Assembly (NCBI GenBank): GCA_947631195.1
Contig: CANRKK010000004.1
Span: 35,726 to 99,725 of the forward strand
Source of the DNA: an uncultured Clostridia bacterium
GTDB taxonomy: Bacteria > Bacillota > Clostridia > Christensenellales > Borkfalkiaceae
DNA: 64,000 nt
Direction of reading: 5' to 3'
Below are positions 26,984 through 35,088 of the stretch, in pieces. Position 1 is the stretch's first letter. The number at the start of each line of letters is the position of its first letter. Below the pieces are notes generated by a model. It was not told the DNA's origin. It ran no database searches and saw only the letters and a program-made list of their open reading frames with translations. Position numbers and translations under genes: made by a program.

Positions 26984-27667
26984 ATGAGCGTTTTCCGCGG
27001 TAAAAATTTAATAGTTTTCGGCGACAGCATAATGTACGGCTCGGGCAACGGCGGAGTAGGAGTTGGCGAATATCTGGCAAAAGATATGGGCTTTTCAATA
27101 AAAAAATATTGCGTCGGCGGCGCGCGCGTGGGATATTATCCGGGCAAAAACTGGATGGTTGAGCAGGTCCGCGCGGCGGTAAACGACGGCGCAACGGCCG
27201 ATTATATAATTTTTGACGGCTTTACCAACGATTGCAACACCACGAACGGAAAAGATTGCGACGTCCCCTTGGGCGAGATTACTCCGGGGTTTGAAAATTT
27301 TGATATCTTTTCGCTTAAACCGCAGGGCACAACCTTTTCAAATTGCTTTGAAACCATAGTTCACGCCCTCAAAAAATATTTCCCGCAGGCCAAAATGCTG
27401 TTTGTCCGCCCGCACAGAATGGGCAGACGTGATGAATACTTGCAGCGGCTATACGGCGAACGCGCCGCGGAACTCTGCAAAAAGTGGGGGATCGCCGTTG
27501 CGGATATCTATTCGCTCAGCGACTTAAACACTTTCGACCCCGAAATGCGTGACAAATATACCAACGATTCTTATGGCTGGGGCAGGGGGGACGCAACGCA
27601 CCCCAACGCCGCAGGCTACACCCAAAAATATATGCCGGTTATAGAGGAGGTAATAAAATCATTATGA
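26984..27667 (+). CDS. SGNH/GDSL-family hydrolase
   Basis: A 227-residue esterase-like protein. Block I is FGDSIMYG with the catalytic serine at residue 15, and the Asp203-x-x-His206 pair is in GDATHPNAAGY. The oxyanion asparagine probably lies in DGFTNDCN. No signal peptide is present, so it acts in the cytoplasm. I choose the ATG at 26984, seven bases after GCGAGG, over the TTG at 26969. Family members deacetylate or deacylate sugars and lipids; the substrate is unknown. It overlaps the next gene by four bases. Confidence 0.82.
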   Translation: MSVFRGKNLIVFGDSIMYGSGNGGVGVGEYLAKDMGFSIKKYCVGGARVGYYPGKNWMVEQVRAAVNDGATADYIIFDGFTNDCNTTNGKDCDVPLGEITPGFENFDIFSLKPQGTTFSNCFETIVHALKKYFPQAKMLFVRPHRMGRRDEYLQRLYGERAAELCKKWGIAVADIYSLSDLNTFDPEMRDKYTNDSYGWGRGDATHPNAAGYTQKYMPVIEEVIKSL

Positions 27668-28287
27668 AAGTATTGCTTTTAAACGGCAGCCCGAACAAAA
27701 ACGGCTGCACTTACACCGCCCTGAGCATAGTTGCAAAGGAGCTCAACTCACAGGGCGTGGAGACTGAAATAGTCTGGCTCGGCAAGGACGCAATCCGCGG
27801 CTGCGACGGTTGCCGCGCCTGCAAAAAACTCGGCAGATGCGTATATGGCGACGACCCCGTCAACGCTATCGGCGAAAAAATCAAAGCGGCCGACGGCTAT
27901 GTCTTTGGGGCTCCCGTGCACTATTCTTCGCCCAACGGAGCAACTATTGCGGCCATGGACCGACTTTTTATGGCCTACGGAATGTATATGCGATACAAGC
28001 CCGCTGCCTCGGTAATTTCCGCCCGCCGCGCCGGCACTACCGCCTCATACGACGTAATAAATAAATATTTTGGCATAAATAGCATGCTGCAGGTCCCCTC
28101 AACCTATTGGAATATGGTTCACGGCTCGGTTGCCGACGAAGTTTTAAAGGACGAGGAGGGCGTTACAATCATGCGCGCCATAGGCAGCAATATGGCGTGG
28201 CTTTTGAAATTGCTTGACAAAGTTAAGGGCACCGAGCTTGAAAAGCCCGTCATAATCCCCAAAGCCCAAACAAATTTTATAAGATAA
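27664..28287 (+). CDS. Flavodoxin-like NAD(P)H:FMN oxidoreductase with ferredoxin-type cysteines
   Basis: A 207-residue flavodoxin-fold protein. The FMN phosphate loop LNGSPNKNGCTYTAL lies at residues 6-20 and GAPVHYSSPNGAT near 80-92 is the second flavin loop. CDGCRACKKLGRC at about 46-58 has the cysteine spacing of the iron-sulfur flavoprotein branch. Such proteins pass electrons in anaerobes. Start and the preceding stop overlap (ATGA), so it is coupled to the SGNH hydrolase. Confidence 0.82.
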   Translation: MKVLLLNGSPNKNGCTYTALSIVAKELNSQGVETEIVWLGKDAIRGCDGCRACKKLGRCVYGDDPVNAIGEKIKAADGYVFGAPVHYSSPNGATIAAMDRLFMAYGMYMRYKPAASVISARRAGTTASYDVINKYFGINSMLQVPSTYWNMVHGSVADEVLKDEEGVTIMRAIGSNMAWLLKLLDKVKGTELEKPVIIPKAQTNFIR

Positions 28288-28314
28288 GCTGTTTTGGTTT
28301 AAACTTTTTGGTTC

Positions 28315-28350
28315 CCGGCGTCGTTTGGCGCCGGATTTTTTTATTTTTGC
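28315..28350 (+). terminator. Terminator after the flavodoxin-like gene
   Basis: CCGGCG pairs with CGCCGG across an eight-base loop and is followed by ATTTTTTTATTTTT. It isolates cassette 2 from upstream transcription. Confidence 0.8.
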
Positions 28351-28364
28351 CAAAAAATTTCACT

Positions 28365-28396
28365 AAAAAAGTCCGTAAAAGTATAGTTTTACGGAC
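28365..28396 (-). terminator. Terminator formed at the outer inverted repeat, locus 2
   Basis: On the minus strand the stem GTCCGTAAAA/TTTTACGGAC is followed by TTTTTT, as at locus 1. Confidence 0.6.
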
Positions 28397-28502
28397 AGAC
28401 TGTAAAAAGTCGAATTTTTATATTTTTACGCCTAAAATTATATCATATTGCCTCCCGAATAAGCAAGTTTTTGAAGCACGAAAATGTATACTTTTACGGA
28501 CT
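28370..28502. promoter_or_regulatory. Candidate invertible promoter segment, locus 2 (OFF orientation)
   Basis: Second copy of the 7646-7778 element: the same 16-bp inverted repeats at 28370-28385 and 28487-28502, the same 101-bp spacer length and only three base differences. The minus-strand promoter (TTGCTT, 18 bases, TGATATAAT) again points away from the coding region. The identity with locus 1 runs from about 28354 through the signal-peptide codons of the 28514 gene and stops where the proteins diverge. Confidence 0.6.
28437..28466 (-). promoter_or_regulatory. Leftward promoter inside the invertible segment, locus 2
   Basis: On the minus strand: TTGCTT (28466-28461), 18 bases, extended -10 TGATATAAT ending at 28437. 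It runs towards the hairpin with a T6 tract at the outer inverted repeat (28365-28396). Confidence 0.6.
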
Positions 28503-28513
28503 GTGGAGGAAGT

Positions 28514-29191
28514 ATGAAAATACGGCACAAAACAGTGCTTGCAATAGCTGCGGTTTGCTCCTGCCTTTCTATGTTTTGCATAGGTTTCTCAAACTGGAGT
28601 ATCGGTGCGGAAGGTCCGATAGTAACGGGCAATATCTCCGCCGAGGACGTAATGGAAAGTTCATACTACATTGCGTATGCAACAACAAGTGATAATGTCC
28701 CTTTCAAATTCGACACGGACGGGTTTATTATAGATGGCAGTGAGCGTTCATTATCCACAACATTCTCCGTCACATACAACTTGTACCCCGGGCATATATC
28801 TAAGTTGGCGCCGCAGAAAGCGACGGTTACAGTGTCGCTCGGGTTGCCGAAGGAAGAGGGAAGCGATAATTTCCTCAAGAAAGATTATATCACCACAGTC
28901 CAGGTTACTTATGACGGGACAGAACAGACGGGGTTCGAATTCGGCAGGAACGATGCCACCAATACATACGACGTTTCTTATAGTATTGACACATCTTCGT
29001 TTCAACCCTCAGACAATAGTTCCGTTCCGATAACGGTCACTTACACGATAGAATTTTCCGATATAGGCAAATATAAGCAGTACGTCGTCAATGCGTTCGG
29101 CGGGGAAAATGGCAATAAGCTCAACGGTACGACTTCCACGCTGGGCTTGATTTTCAGCGCTTCCGTTATGGACGGAGGTGTCAAATCATGA
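28514..29191 (+). CDS. Small secreted protein with SipW/TasA-like N-terminus (cassette 2)
   Basis: A 225-residue paralogue of the 7790 protein. The start follows GGAGGAAG just beyond the right inverted repeat. Residues 1-30 (MKIRHKTVLAIAAVCSC ... IGFSNWSIG) are nearly the same as in cassette 1, and VTGNISAEDV follows; beyond that the two share little except overall beta-rich pattern and length. The hydrophobic N-terminus marks it as exported. It overlaps the giant partner gene by four bases. The pattern of a fixed leader and variable body suggests diversified surface subunits. Confidence 0.7.
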   Translation: MKIRHKTVLAIAAVCSCLSMFCIGFSNWSIGAEGPIVTGNISAEDVMESSYYIAYATTSDNVPFKFDTDGFIIDGSERSLSTTFSVTYNLYPGHISKLAPQKATVTVSLGLPKEEGSDNFLKKDYITTVQVTYDGTEQTGFEFGRNDATNTYDVSYSIDTSSFQPSDNSSVPITVTYTIEFSDIGKYKQYVVNAFGGENGNKLNGTTSTLGLIFSASVMDGGVKS

Positions 29192-32100
29192 AACGTTTTC
29201 GCTCGATGATCGTTGTATTGGCGTGCCTTGCCGTCATTATGTTGGGTTGCGTGGCGGCCGCCACATGGATTGTTGCCGCGCCCGCACACACCGTTTACCC
29301 CGAAACAGAGATATGTTTGCACGTAGAGGGCGGCGGATTGGATGAACTTGAGCCTTTTGTGAAACCATATACTGACAATTTAACAGGCTCAGGCTTGGGT
29401 TCAAGTGCCATTGTAAGTACGGAAAAGCTCGTCAAGGTATTCGACCAGTTTAAAAGGGAGTATACTGTTGATTTGAATAGTAGCGGCCTGTCTGATGGTG
29501 CAACTGATTTGCAGGGAGAAGTGTTGGCTGGTAGTACATACATCGCAACATACAATATTAACGAAGCTACTATTAAAAATGTAGAAAACGGTGAAATTTT
29601 AAAATCTACAGAATTTCACTGGGCTGATAACAAAACACCAACTATTCAACGACTGATAAAATACCAGACAGTTTGGATTGGGTCGGGTACTATTAGAGAA
29701 TATGCCAATCAAACACTCTATACGATTGAAGATGCGTTGAATACAGCCACGAATAGTCAAACCGTGGTCGTAGAACATAACACGTCTTTTGCTACCGCAG
29801 ACGTTGCAAAGGCCGCAGAATACGATAAATTAGAAAACGCGTACAATGTCCGCGGTACTCTTCTCGTGCCCTATGGCGCAAGCGCAAGCGGCTATAAATC
29901 AATTTCTACCGGCCCTAATATGTCTTTGGGCAATGCTTCAGACAGAAAAGCAACAAATACCGTTACGGACAACTCCTCGAATCCAAACCGTACAAATGGT
30001 TATTCCAAACTTGTTGTTCCCTCCAACACTACTCTCATGGTGACTGGTACGTTGATAGTTAATGCTGTGTTGTCTATTCGTGATGCGGCAACAACCTATG
30101 TAAACGCGGGTAATTACGGAGAGTTAGAGGTGGGAAGCGAGGCAAAAATTGTCCTACAAAATAAATCCACATTTTACGGATTGGGTTTTACTTCCGGCGA
30201 AGGCAGCATTGAAGTACAAAATGGCGCAACGCTGCATGAACCGATGAATGCGACTGGATTCAAGGGACACAATCCAACGCGTGGCGACGGTGAGATTGCA
30301 TTTCCCATAAATCAATTTACACTTGCAAGTATTGCCTGTATTACAACATTTGAATATGGTGCCCAATATCTTGGAAGCGCATATGTTGGTTTAGGTACAC
30401 CTGCTTACGGTGCAGATGCAAATTTATTAGGAAATAAATCTGATTCTTTCATTCAACTGTTCAACGGGGCTAAACTTACAAAATCTGTCAACACCGCAAA
30501 CGGAAAAATCACTTTTGCGCTTGAAGGTGATGTTTCCATAAACAATCTTGATATTGCAAAAGTATCCGTAGGTAACATTTCGTTCAACCTTCAAACATCT
30601 GGTTTTCAAATCCCTCTTGCGGGGCATTTTGCAATTGCTATCAAATCAGGCACATTGACTATTCCTGATGGTGTGCAGATCAAACTGCTACCGGGTGCGG
30701 ATTTAACTGTTGAAAAAGATGCGACCTTGGATATTAAAAGTGGTGGTGCGTTATATGCTTACGGTGAAGATAATACAACGATAGAAAAGTATACGCAATT
30801 CAAAGACGGTATAAAAGCTTATCCCGTGACAGGTGCAGGTGGTACTGCCGAAGTTTACAAATCTGCAGTAAAATTGGATTATGATGCCACTAAACCGGCC
30901 ACTATGTGTATTGAAGGCACATTGAATGTCGTAGGAAATGCAACGTTTGGAACTGAAATTGCCGGTGTCGAGGGTGGAAAATTACACATAGAGGAAGGCG
31001 CAAAATTTAAAGGAACCATCAACGAAGGCGACTCGGTGGATACGGGCACCAAATCCTATCAAGTATCTTTTGATTCTTTTGGTTTAAATGAGGAAACCGA
31101 AGCAACTCCTTTGGGCGTCGGAGATTGGAATTATATAGAAGGTCGATGGGTCGGTAACTATTATCAGGTTATTTATAATGCCAACGGCGGTACGCTCACC
31201 GGGGAGGAAACCGAACTTTATAAGCATGCGGAAACTTTAATAAAAACTACAAATCCTACCCGCGATTACTTCACTTTTACCGGTTGGTATTACGATGAAG
31301 CATGTGAAAGCAAGGCAGAAGTATTGTCGCAAGAGGCAGGAGATGTCGTTACCCTTTATGCGGGTTGGGATCCGATTAAATATTCAATTGAATTCAAAGT
31401 CGGGTATTTGAGCGATTTTGATCATACTGCCGTGACGATTCCGGCCGAAGAAAGGACATGGTCATATGGCGAAACGCTTGATAGCTTGCCGCAACCTTTT
31501 TGGGACGAGACGAGTTTGGCTGGATTGGTCTTCAGTGGGTGGTGCGTCAAGGAAAATTATACCGTGCCGTTCACTTCTATTAACAATGACACTATCAAAG
31601 ATTTCACAATAGAAAATGGCAAGATTATCATATATGGCTCACTAAGGTTGGATAACGAGTTTGCCGTAACATTTATTAGTGAACATACTTTCTACACGGC
31701 GGAAAATGAAGAACAGCATAAGCTAAATTCGCTTTATGCACATGGCGATCTCCCTAACGACGTCACTGGCGAATATGGCCAGGCGGTTTCGCGGATAGAT
31801 GAAGCTTCTAAGGTCATAACAGATAAAGTCAAGGACGACAACACGCACGAATATTATTTCAACGGCTGGTATGCAATTGTAAATGGTGAACGCCAAGTTG
31901 TTGATGCAAGTACGCCTATTCAAAGGGAATGGTTGACGGATGGAACGCTTACACTTCATGCTGATTGGGTGCAAAAACCGCAAATACATGTAGATCTGTT
32001 CGATAACTATAATCATAAGTCAACTAATGTTGTAATTGCACCTACAGGAGGAACAAAATTCACTGTACAAAACTCTGTAGAGGGAGGTTATAATTATTAT

Positions 32101-33036
32101 TACTATTATCCTGCGGGTACATCAATAGATGTTACGATGACTGGACGTACCGGTTTAGCTAGTGATTTTAAAACGACAACGTACCCCGACATTTATATCA
32201 ATATAAACACCACGAGGCACGCTACTGCCAAAGATAAAGACACGAGACTTAGTTCTACTTTCTCTATGCCAGATACTGGTACGGTATTGATTTATCTACA
32301 TTCTAATGGCGGTACTATACCGTGTATTGTCGAAGGCACGCTCATTACAATGGCTGACGGTACGCAGAAACCCGTTGAGGATTTGCAAATCGGAGATATG
32401 GTACTCGTATTCAACCACGAAACGGGTAGGTACGAATCGTGTGCGCTGTGGTCGAATGTTCACGCGGGAAATGAAGCCGAATGGAGCTTAGTGACCTATC
32501 TCAAATTCTCTGACGGTACAGAACTTGGCATCATTAACGAGCATGCATTGTTCGATAAGACACTTAATCGCTATGTTTACCTCAATGCGGAGAACCCCGC
32601 GGAGTATTTCGGTCACAAGTTCGTCACGGTGCAGGACGTAAACGGCGAATATGTGAGCGGCGAAGTGACGCTTGTCGGATTCGAGAACAGGGAAGAATTT
32701 GTACGAGTATTCTCGCCCGTCTCGCTCTTCCATATGAACGTCGTCACAAACGGCTTGCTCTCTATGACCGCATGGCCGACGAACAGCGAAGGCTTCGAAA
32801 ACTATTTCGCATTCGACGAAGATATGAAGTATGACGAAGAGGCAATGCAGGCGGATATTGAGAAGTATGGTTTGTACACCTACGAGGATTTCAAAGACCT
32901 TATGACGGAAGACCTCTTCAACGCACTGCCTTGGAAGTACTTCAAGATTGCTGTCGGCAAAGGCATGATGACGTGGGAAGATATTCTCTATACAATTGAA
33001 TGGATTTACACTACAGGACAAATTCAACTGGATTAA
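29188..33036 (+). CDS. Giant surface protein with InlB-type repeats and C-terminal Hint domain (cassette 2)
   Basis: A 1282-residue paralogue of the 8404 protein. Residues 7-30 form a hydrophobic segment ending in AAATW. A beta-solenoid-like region (about 200-640, with SGEGSIEVQNGAT) is followed by three InlB B-type repeats from about 658 to 925. Unlike its paralogue it continues into a Hint domain: Cys1046 opens CIVEGTLITMADGTQKPVED, then LQIGDMV, NEHALF with His1119, and SLFHMNVVTNGLLSM near 1180-1194. No terminal His-Asn pair is seen, so protein splicing is unlikely; Hedgehog-like self-cleavage at Cys1046 is possible. About 85 helical residues follow the Hint core. It has no LPXTG motif. 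Confidence 0.78.
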   Translation: MKRFRSMIVVLACLAVIMLGCVAAATWIVAAPAHTVYPETEICLHVEGGGLDELEPFVKPYTDNLTGSGLGSSAIVSTEKLVKVFDQFKREYTVDLNSSGLSDGATDLQGEVLAGSTYIATYNINEATIKNVENGEILKSTEFHWADNKTPTIQRLIKYQTVWIGSGTIREYANQTLYTIEDALNTATNSQTVVVEHNTSFATADVAKAAEYDKLENAYNVRGTLLVPYGASASGYKSISTGPNMSLGNASDRKATNTVTDNSSNPNRTNGYSKLVVPSNTTLMVTGTLIVNAVLSIRDAATTYVNAGNYGELEVGSEAKIVLQNKSTFYGLGFTSGEGSIEVQNGATLHEPMNATGFKGHNPTRGDGEIAFPINQFTLASIACITTFEYGAQYLGSAYVGLGTPAYGADANLLGNKSDSFIQLFNGAKLTKSVNTANGKITFALEGDVSINNLDIAKVSVGNISFNLQTSGFQIPLAGHFAIAIKSGTLTIPDGVQIKLLPGADLTVEKDATLDIKSGGALYAYGEDNTTIEKYTQFKDGIKAYPVTGAGGTAEVYKSAVKLDYDATKPATMCIEGTLNVVGNATFGTEIAGVEGGKLHIEEGAKFKGTINEGDSVDTGTKSYQVSFDSFGLNEETEATPLGVGDWNYIEGRWVGNYYQVIYNANGGTLTGEETELYKHAETLIKTTNPTRDYFTFTGWYYDEACESKAEVLSQEAGDVVTLYAGWDPIKYSIEFKVGYLSDFDHTAVTIPAEERTWSYGETLDSLPQPFWDETSLAGLVFSGWCVKENYTVPFTSINNDTIKDFTIENGKIIIYGSLRLDNEFAVTFISEHTFYTAENEEQHKLNSLYAHGDLPNDVTGEYGQAVSRIDEASKVITDKVKDDNTHEYYFNGWYAIVNGERQVVDASTPIQREWLTDGTLTLHADWVQKPQIHVDLFDNYNHKSTNVVIAPTGGTKFTVQNSVEGGYNYYYYYPAGTSIDVTMTGRTGLASDFKTTTYPDIYININTTRHATAKDKDTRLSSTFSMPDTGTVLIYLHSNGGTIPCIVEGTLITMADGTQKPVEDLQIGDMVLVFNHETGRYESCALWSNVHAGNEAEWSLVTYLKFSDGTELGIINEHALFDKTLNRYVYLNAENPAEYFGHKFVTVQDVNGEYVSGEVTLVGFENREEFVRVFSPVSLFHMNVVTNGLLSMTAWPTNSEGFENYFAFDEDMKYDEEAMQADIEKYGLYTYEDFKDLMTEDLFNALPWKYFKIAVGKGMMTWEDILYTIEWIYTTGQIQLD

Positions 33037-33046
33037 CACAACCAAA

Positions 33047-33070
33047 GCGCGCGGCCATTCGGCCGCGCGC
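33047..33070 (+). terminator. GC-rich hairpin repeat, copy 3
   Basis: GCGCGCGGCC-ATTC-GGCCGCGCGC followed by ACTTTTTAC, ten bases after the cassette 2 stop. It probably terminates the cassette, as copy 1 does for cassette 1. Confidence 0.75.
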
Positions 33071-33099
33071 ACTTTTTACAACAAACTTAAAATTTAACA

Positions 33100-33123
33100 G
33101 CGCGCGGCCGTTCGGCCGCGCGC
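33100..33123. terminator. GC-rich hairpin repeat, copy 4
   Basis: The same stem with a GTTC loop, between convergent genes. On the minus strand it follows the pyruvate kinase stop by 19 bases, with TGTTAAATTTTAAG after it, so it may end pyk transcription. Confidence 0.6.
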
Positions 33124-33142
33124 ACTCACTTTTTTATATACT

Positions 33143-34561
33143 TTACACCGTTTCAACGTTGATCAAATTGGAATTCCCGCTCTTGCCGTTGGGCGTGCCC
33201 CCCGTCAGAACTATTTTGTCGCCTTTTTGCACAAGCCCCGTGTCGATGGCGGCGCGCTTCGCGTAGTGGAACAGCACGTCAACCGAATAAAACTCTTCGC
33301 TCATAACGGGTATAACGCCCCAGCTCAGGGCAAGTTTTCTGTATGCGCGTTCGTCCGTAGTCATTCCTATTATATCTATCATGGGGCGGAATCTTGAAAC
33401 GGTCCTTGCCGTGCCGCCCGTCCTCGTGCATACGACAATAACTTTGGCGTCTATGTCCTGCGCAAGGGTGCATGCCGAGTGGGAGAGCGCCTCCGAAAGG
33501 TTTTTAATATGGTATGCGCTGTCGTCTATGTGCGCTATGTAATTTGTGTTGGATTCGGCCTGCTGCGCTATTTTGGCCATTGCGCGCACCGCTTGCACGG
33601 GATATGCGCCCGCCGCCGTTTCCCCCGAAAGCATAATGGCCGAGGACCCGTCGTACACGGCGTTTGCCACGTCCGATATCTCCGCACGGGTGGGACGGGG
33701 CTGCTTTATCATCGATTCAAGCATTTCCGTCGCCGTCACGCTGCGTTTGCCGCGGATACGGCAGGCGTTTATAATCTTCTTTTGTATGCCGGGCAGTTCT
33801 TCAAAGGGCACTTCCACGCCGAGGTCGCCGCGCGCAACCATAATGCCGTCCGAAACGTCCAAAATTTCTTCAAGATTGTTTACGCCCGCGCGGCTCTCGA
33901 TTTTTGCGATTATTTCGATTTCCTTTTCGGGCGAGCCGCACATTTTAAGCCAGTTTCTCACGTCTATAACGTCTTGCGCCTTTGAAACGAAGGAGAGGGC
34001 TATAAAATCCACGCCCTGTTCAACGCCGAATTTTATGTCCGATTTGTCCTGTTCGGAGAGGTAAACCATGTCGAGCTGTTTGTCGGGGAAAAACATACTT
34101 TTTCTGTTTGACAGTTCGCCGCCGATCAGCGTTTTGCATATGACGTCGGGTTTTTCAACGCGCACTACCTCAAACACCATAAGCCCGTTATTGAGCAATA
34201 TTTTGTCGCCGGGCAGCATCTGGTCGCACAGCCCTTCAAACGTGACTGCAACGCGGTTTTTATCGCCTACGATATCCTCCGTGGTAAAAGTGAATGTGTC
34301 ACCGTCTTTCAGGTTGATTTTGCCCTCGGCAAAAGTTTTGATTCTGAATTCGGGCCCTTTGGTGTCCAAAATAATGGGCAGAGGCACGTTTTTGCGCTCT
34401 CTCAGTCTCTTTATCATGGCAATCTTTTGTGCGTGTTCCTCATGGGTGCCGTGTGAAAAGTTAAGCCTTGCAACGTTCATGCCGGCGTCTATCATTTCGG
34501 AAAGTACAACCTCGTTGTCGCTTGCGGGACCGAGCGTGCAGATAATCTTTGTTTTTTTCAT
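33143..34561 (-). CDS. pyk: Pyruvate kinase, short form
   Basis: Makes pyruvate and ATP from phosphoenolpyruvate in glycolysis. The 472-residue protein has the opening KIICTLGPAS, NFSHGTHEEH, the catalytic-lysine block IIAKIESRAGV, DGIMVARGDLGVE and SVTATEMLESM. It lacks the extra C-terminal PEP-utilising domain found in Bacillus enzymes. Its C-terminal regulatory domain ends in KIVLTGGTPNGKSGNSNLI. It stands alone, convergent with cassette 2. Confidence 0.95.
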   Translation of the reverse strand: MKKTKIICTLGPASDNEVVLSEMIDAGMNVARLNFSHGTHEEHAQKIAMIKRLRERKNVPLPIILDTKGPEFRIKTFAEGKINLKDGDTFTFTTEDIVGDKNRVAVTFEGLCDQMLPGDKILLNNGLMVFEVVRVEKPDVICKTLIGGELSNRKSMFFPDKQLDMVYLSEQDKSDIKFGVEQGVDFIALSFVSKAQDVIDVRNWLKMCGSPEKEIEIIAKIESRAGVNNLEEILDVSDGIMVARGDLGVEVPFEELPGIQKKIINACRIRGKRSVTATEMLESMIKQPRPTRAEISDVANAVYDGSSAIMLSGETAAGAYPVQAVRAMAKIAQQAESNTNYIAHIDDSAYHIKNLSEALSHSACTLAQDIDAKVIVVCTRTGGTARTVSRFRPMIDIIGMTTDERAYRKLALSWGVIPVMSEEFYSVDVLFHYAKRAAIDTGLVQKGDKIVLTGGTPNGKSGNSNLINVETV

Positions 34562-34593
34562 AATTTACCCCTTGTTTATTTTCTTACGGATAT

Positions 34594-34622
34594 ATTTTAA
34601 AGTAAATTGCCGCAAAAATCAA
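34594..34622 (-). promoter_or_regulatory. Promoter of pyk
   Basis: On the minus strand TTGATT, 17 bases, TAAAAT, about 32 bases before the ATG, with AAGGGG as the ribosome site. Confidence 0.65.
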
Positions 34623-34640
34623 TATACAACCGAAAAATAG

Positions 34641-34670
34641 TTGTGCTAAATTTAAAAAAGGTGCTAAAAT
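34641..34670 (+). promoter_or_regulatory. Promoter of rnpB
   Basis: TTGTGC, 18 bases, TAAAAT; the RNA would begin about seven bases later at the P1 helix. Confidence 0.6.
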
Positions 34671-34676
34671 ATTTTT

Positions 34677-35038
34677 GGTTTGAGTTAATCATACGGTCGC
34701 GGGCCGCGAAAGCGGCGTGAGGAAAGTCCGAGCATCCCAGGGCAAGGGTGCCTGCTAACGGCAGGTGGAGGCGACTTTAAGGAAAGTGAACAGAAATACA
34801 CCGCCGCGCATTTTTGCGCGGTAAGGGCGGAATGGCGAGGTAAGAGCTCACCGTTGTTTCGGTAACGAAGCAAGCCAATTAAACCCCACCCGATGCAAGA
34901 TTGGGACGTATGCTCGCTTAAATGCGGAGACTGCCCGTCTGCATACGTCCGTTAATATCGCTTGAGCGCATGGGCGACTGTGCGCGTAGATAGATGACCG
35001 TACACGACAGAACTCGGCTTACAGATTAATCTCAAACC
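34677..35038 (+). ncRNA. rnpB: RNase P RNA
   Basis: The catalytic RNA that trims the 5' ends of tRNA precursors. The ends pair as helix P1 (GGTTTGAG-TTAATC with GATTAAT-CTCAAACC). Conserved pieces are GAGGAAAGTCCGAGC near 34719, AACAGAAATA, AAACCCCACCCGATGCAAGA, AGATAGATGACCG and ACGACAGAACTCGGCTTACAG just before the 3' end. The length of about 362 bases and these blocks fit the ancestral type A fold, as in Clostridia, rather than the Bacillus type B. Confidence 0.95.
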
Positions 35039-35044
35039 AAAACA

Positions 35045-35080
35045 GGGCGGCGGCGCGAATTTCGCGCCGCCGCCCTTTAA
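35045..35080 (+). terminator. Terminator of rnpB
   Basis: GGGCGGCGGCGCGAA pairs fully with TTCGCGCCGCCGCCC and is followed by TTTAA. It lies between convergent rnpB and the tryptophanase gene and may serve both. Confidence 0.85.
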
Positions 35081-35088
35081 GCAGTCTT

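Noticed and set aside
32323..33036. A splicing intein or a polymorphic toxin with a Hint release domain
   Set aside because: There is no C-terminal His-Asn-Cys/Ser junction and no recognisable toxin or immunity gene follows; only a hairpin and pyk lie downstream.
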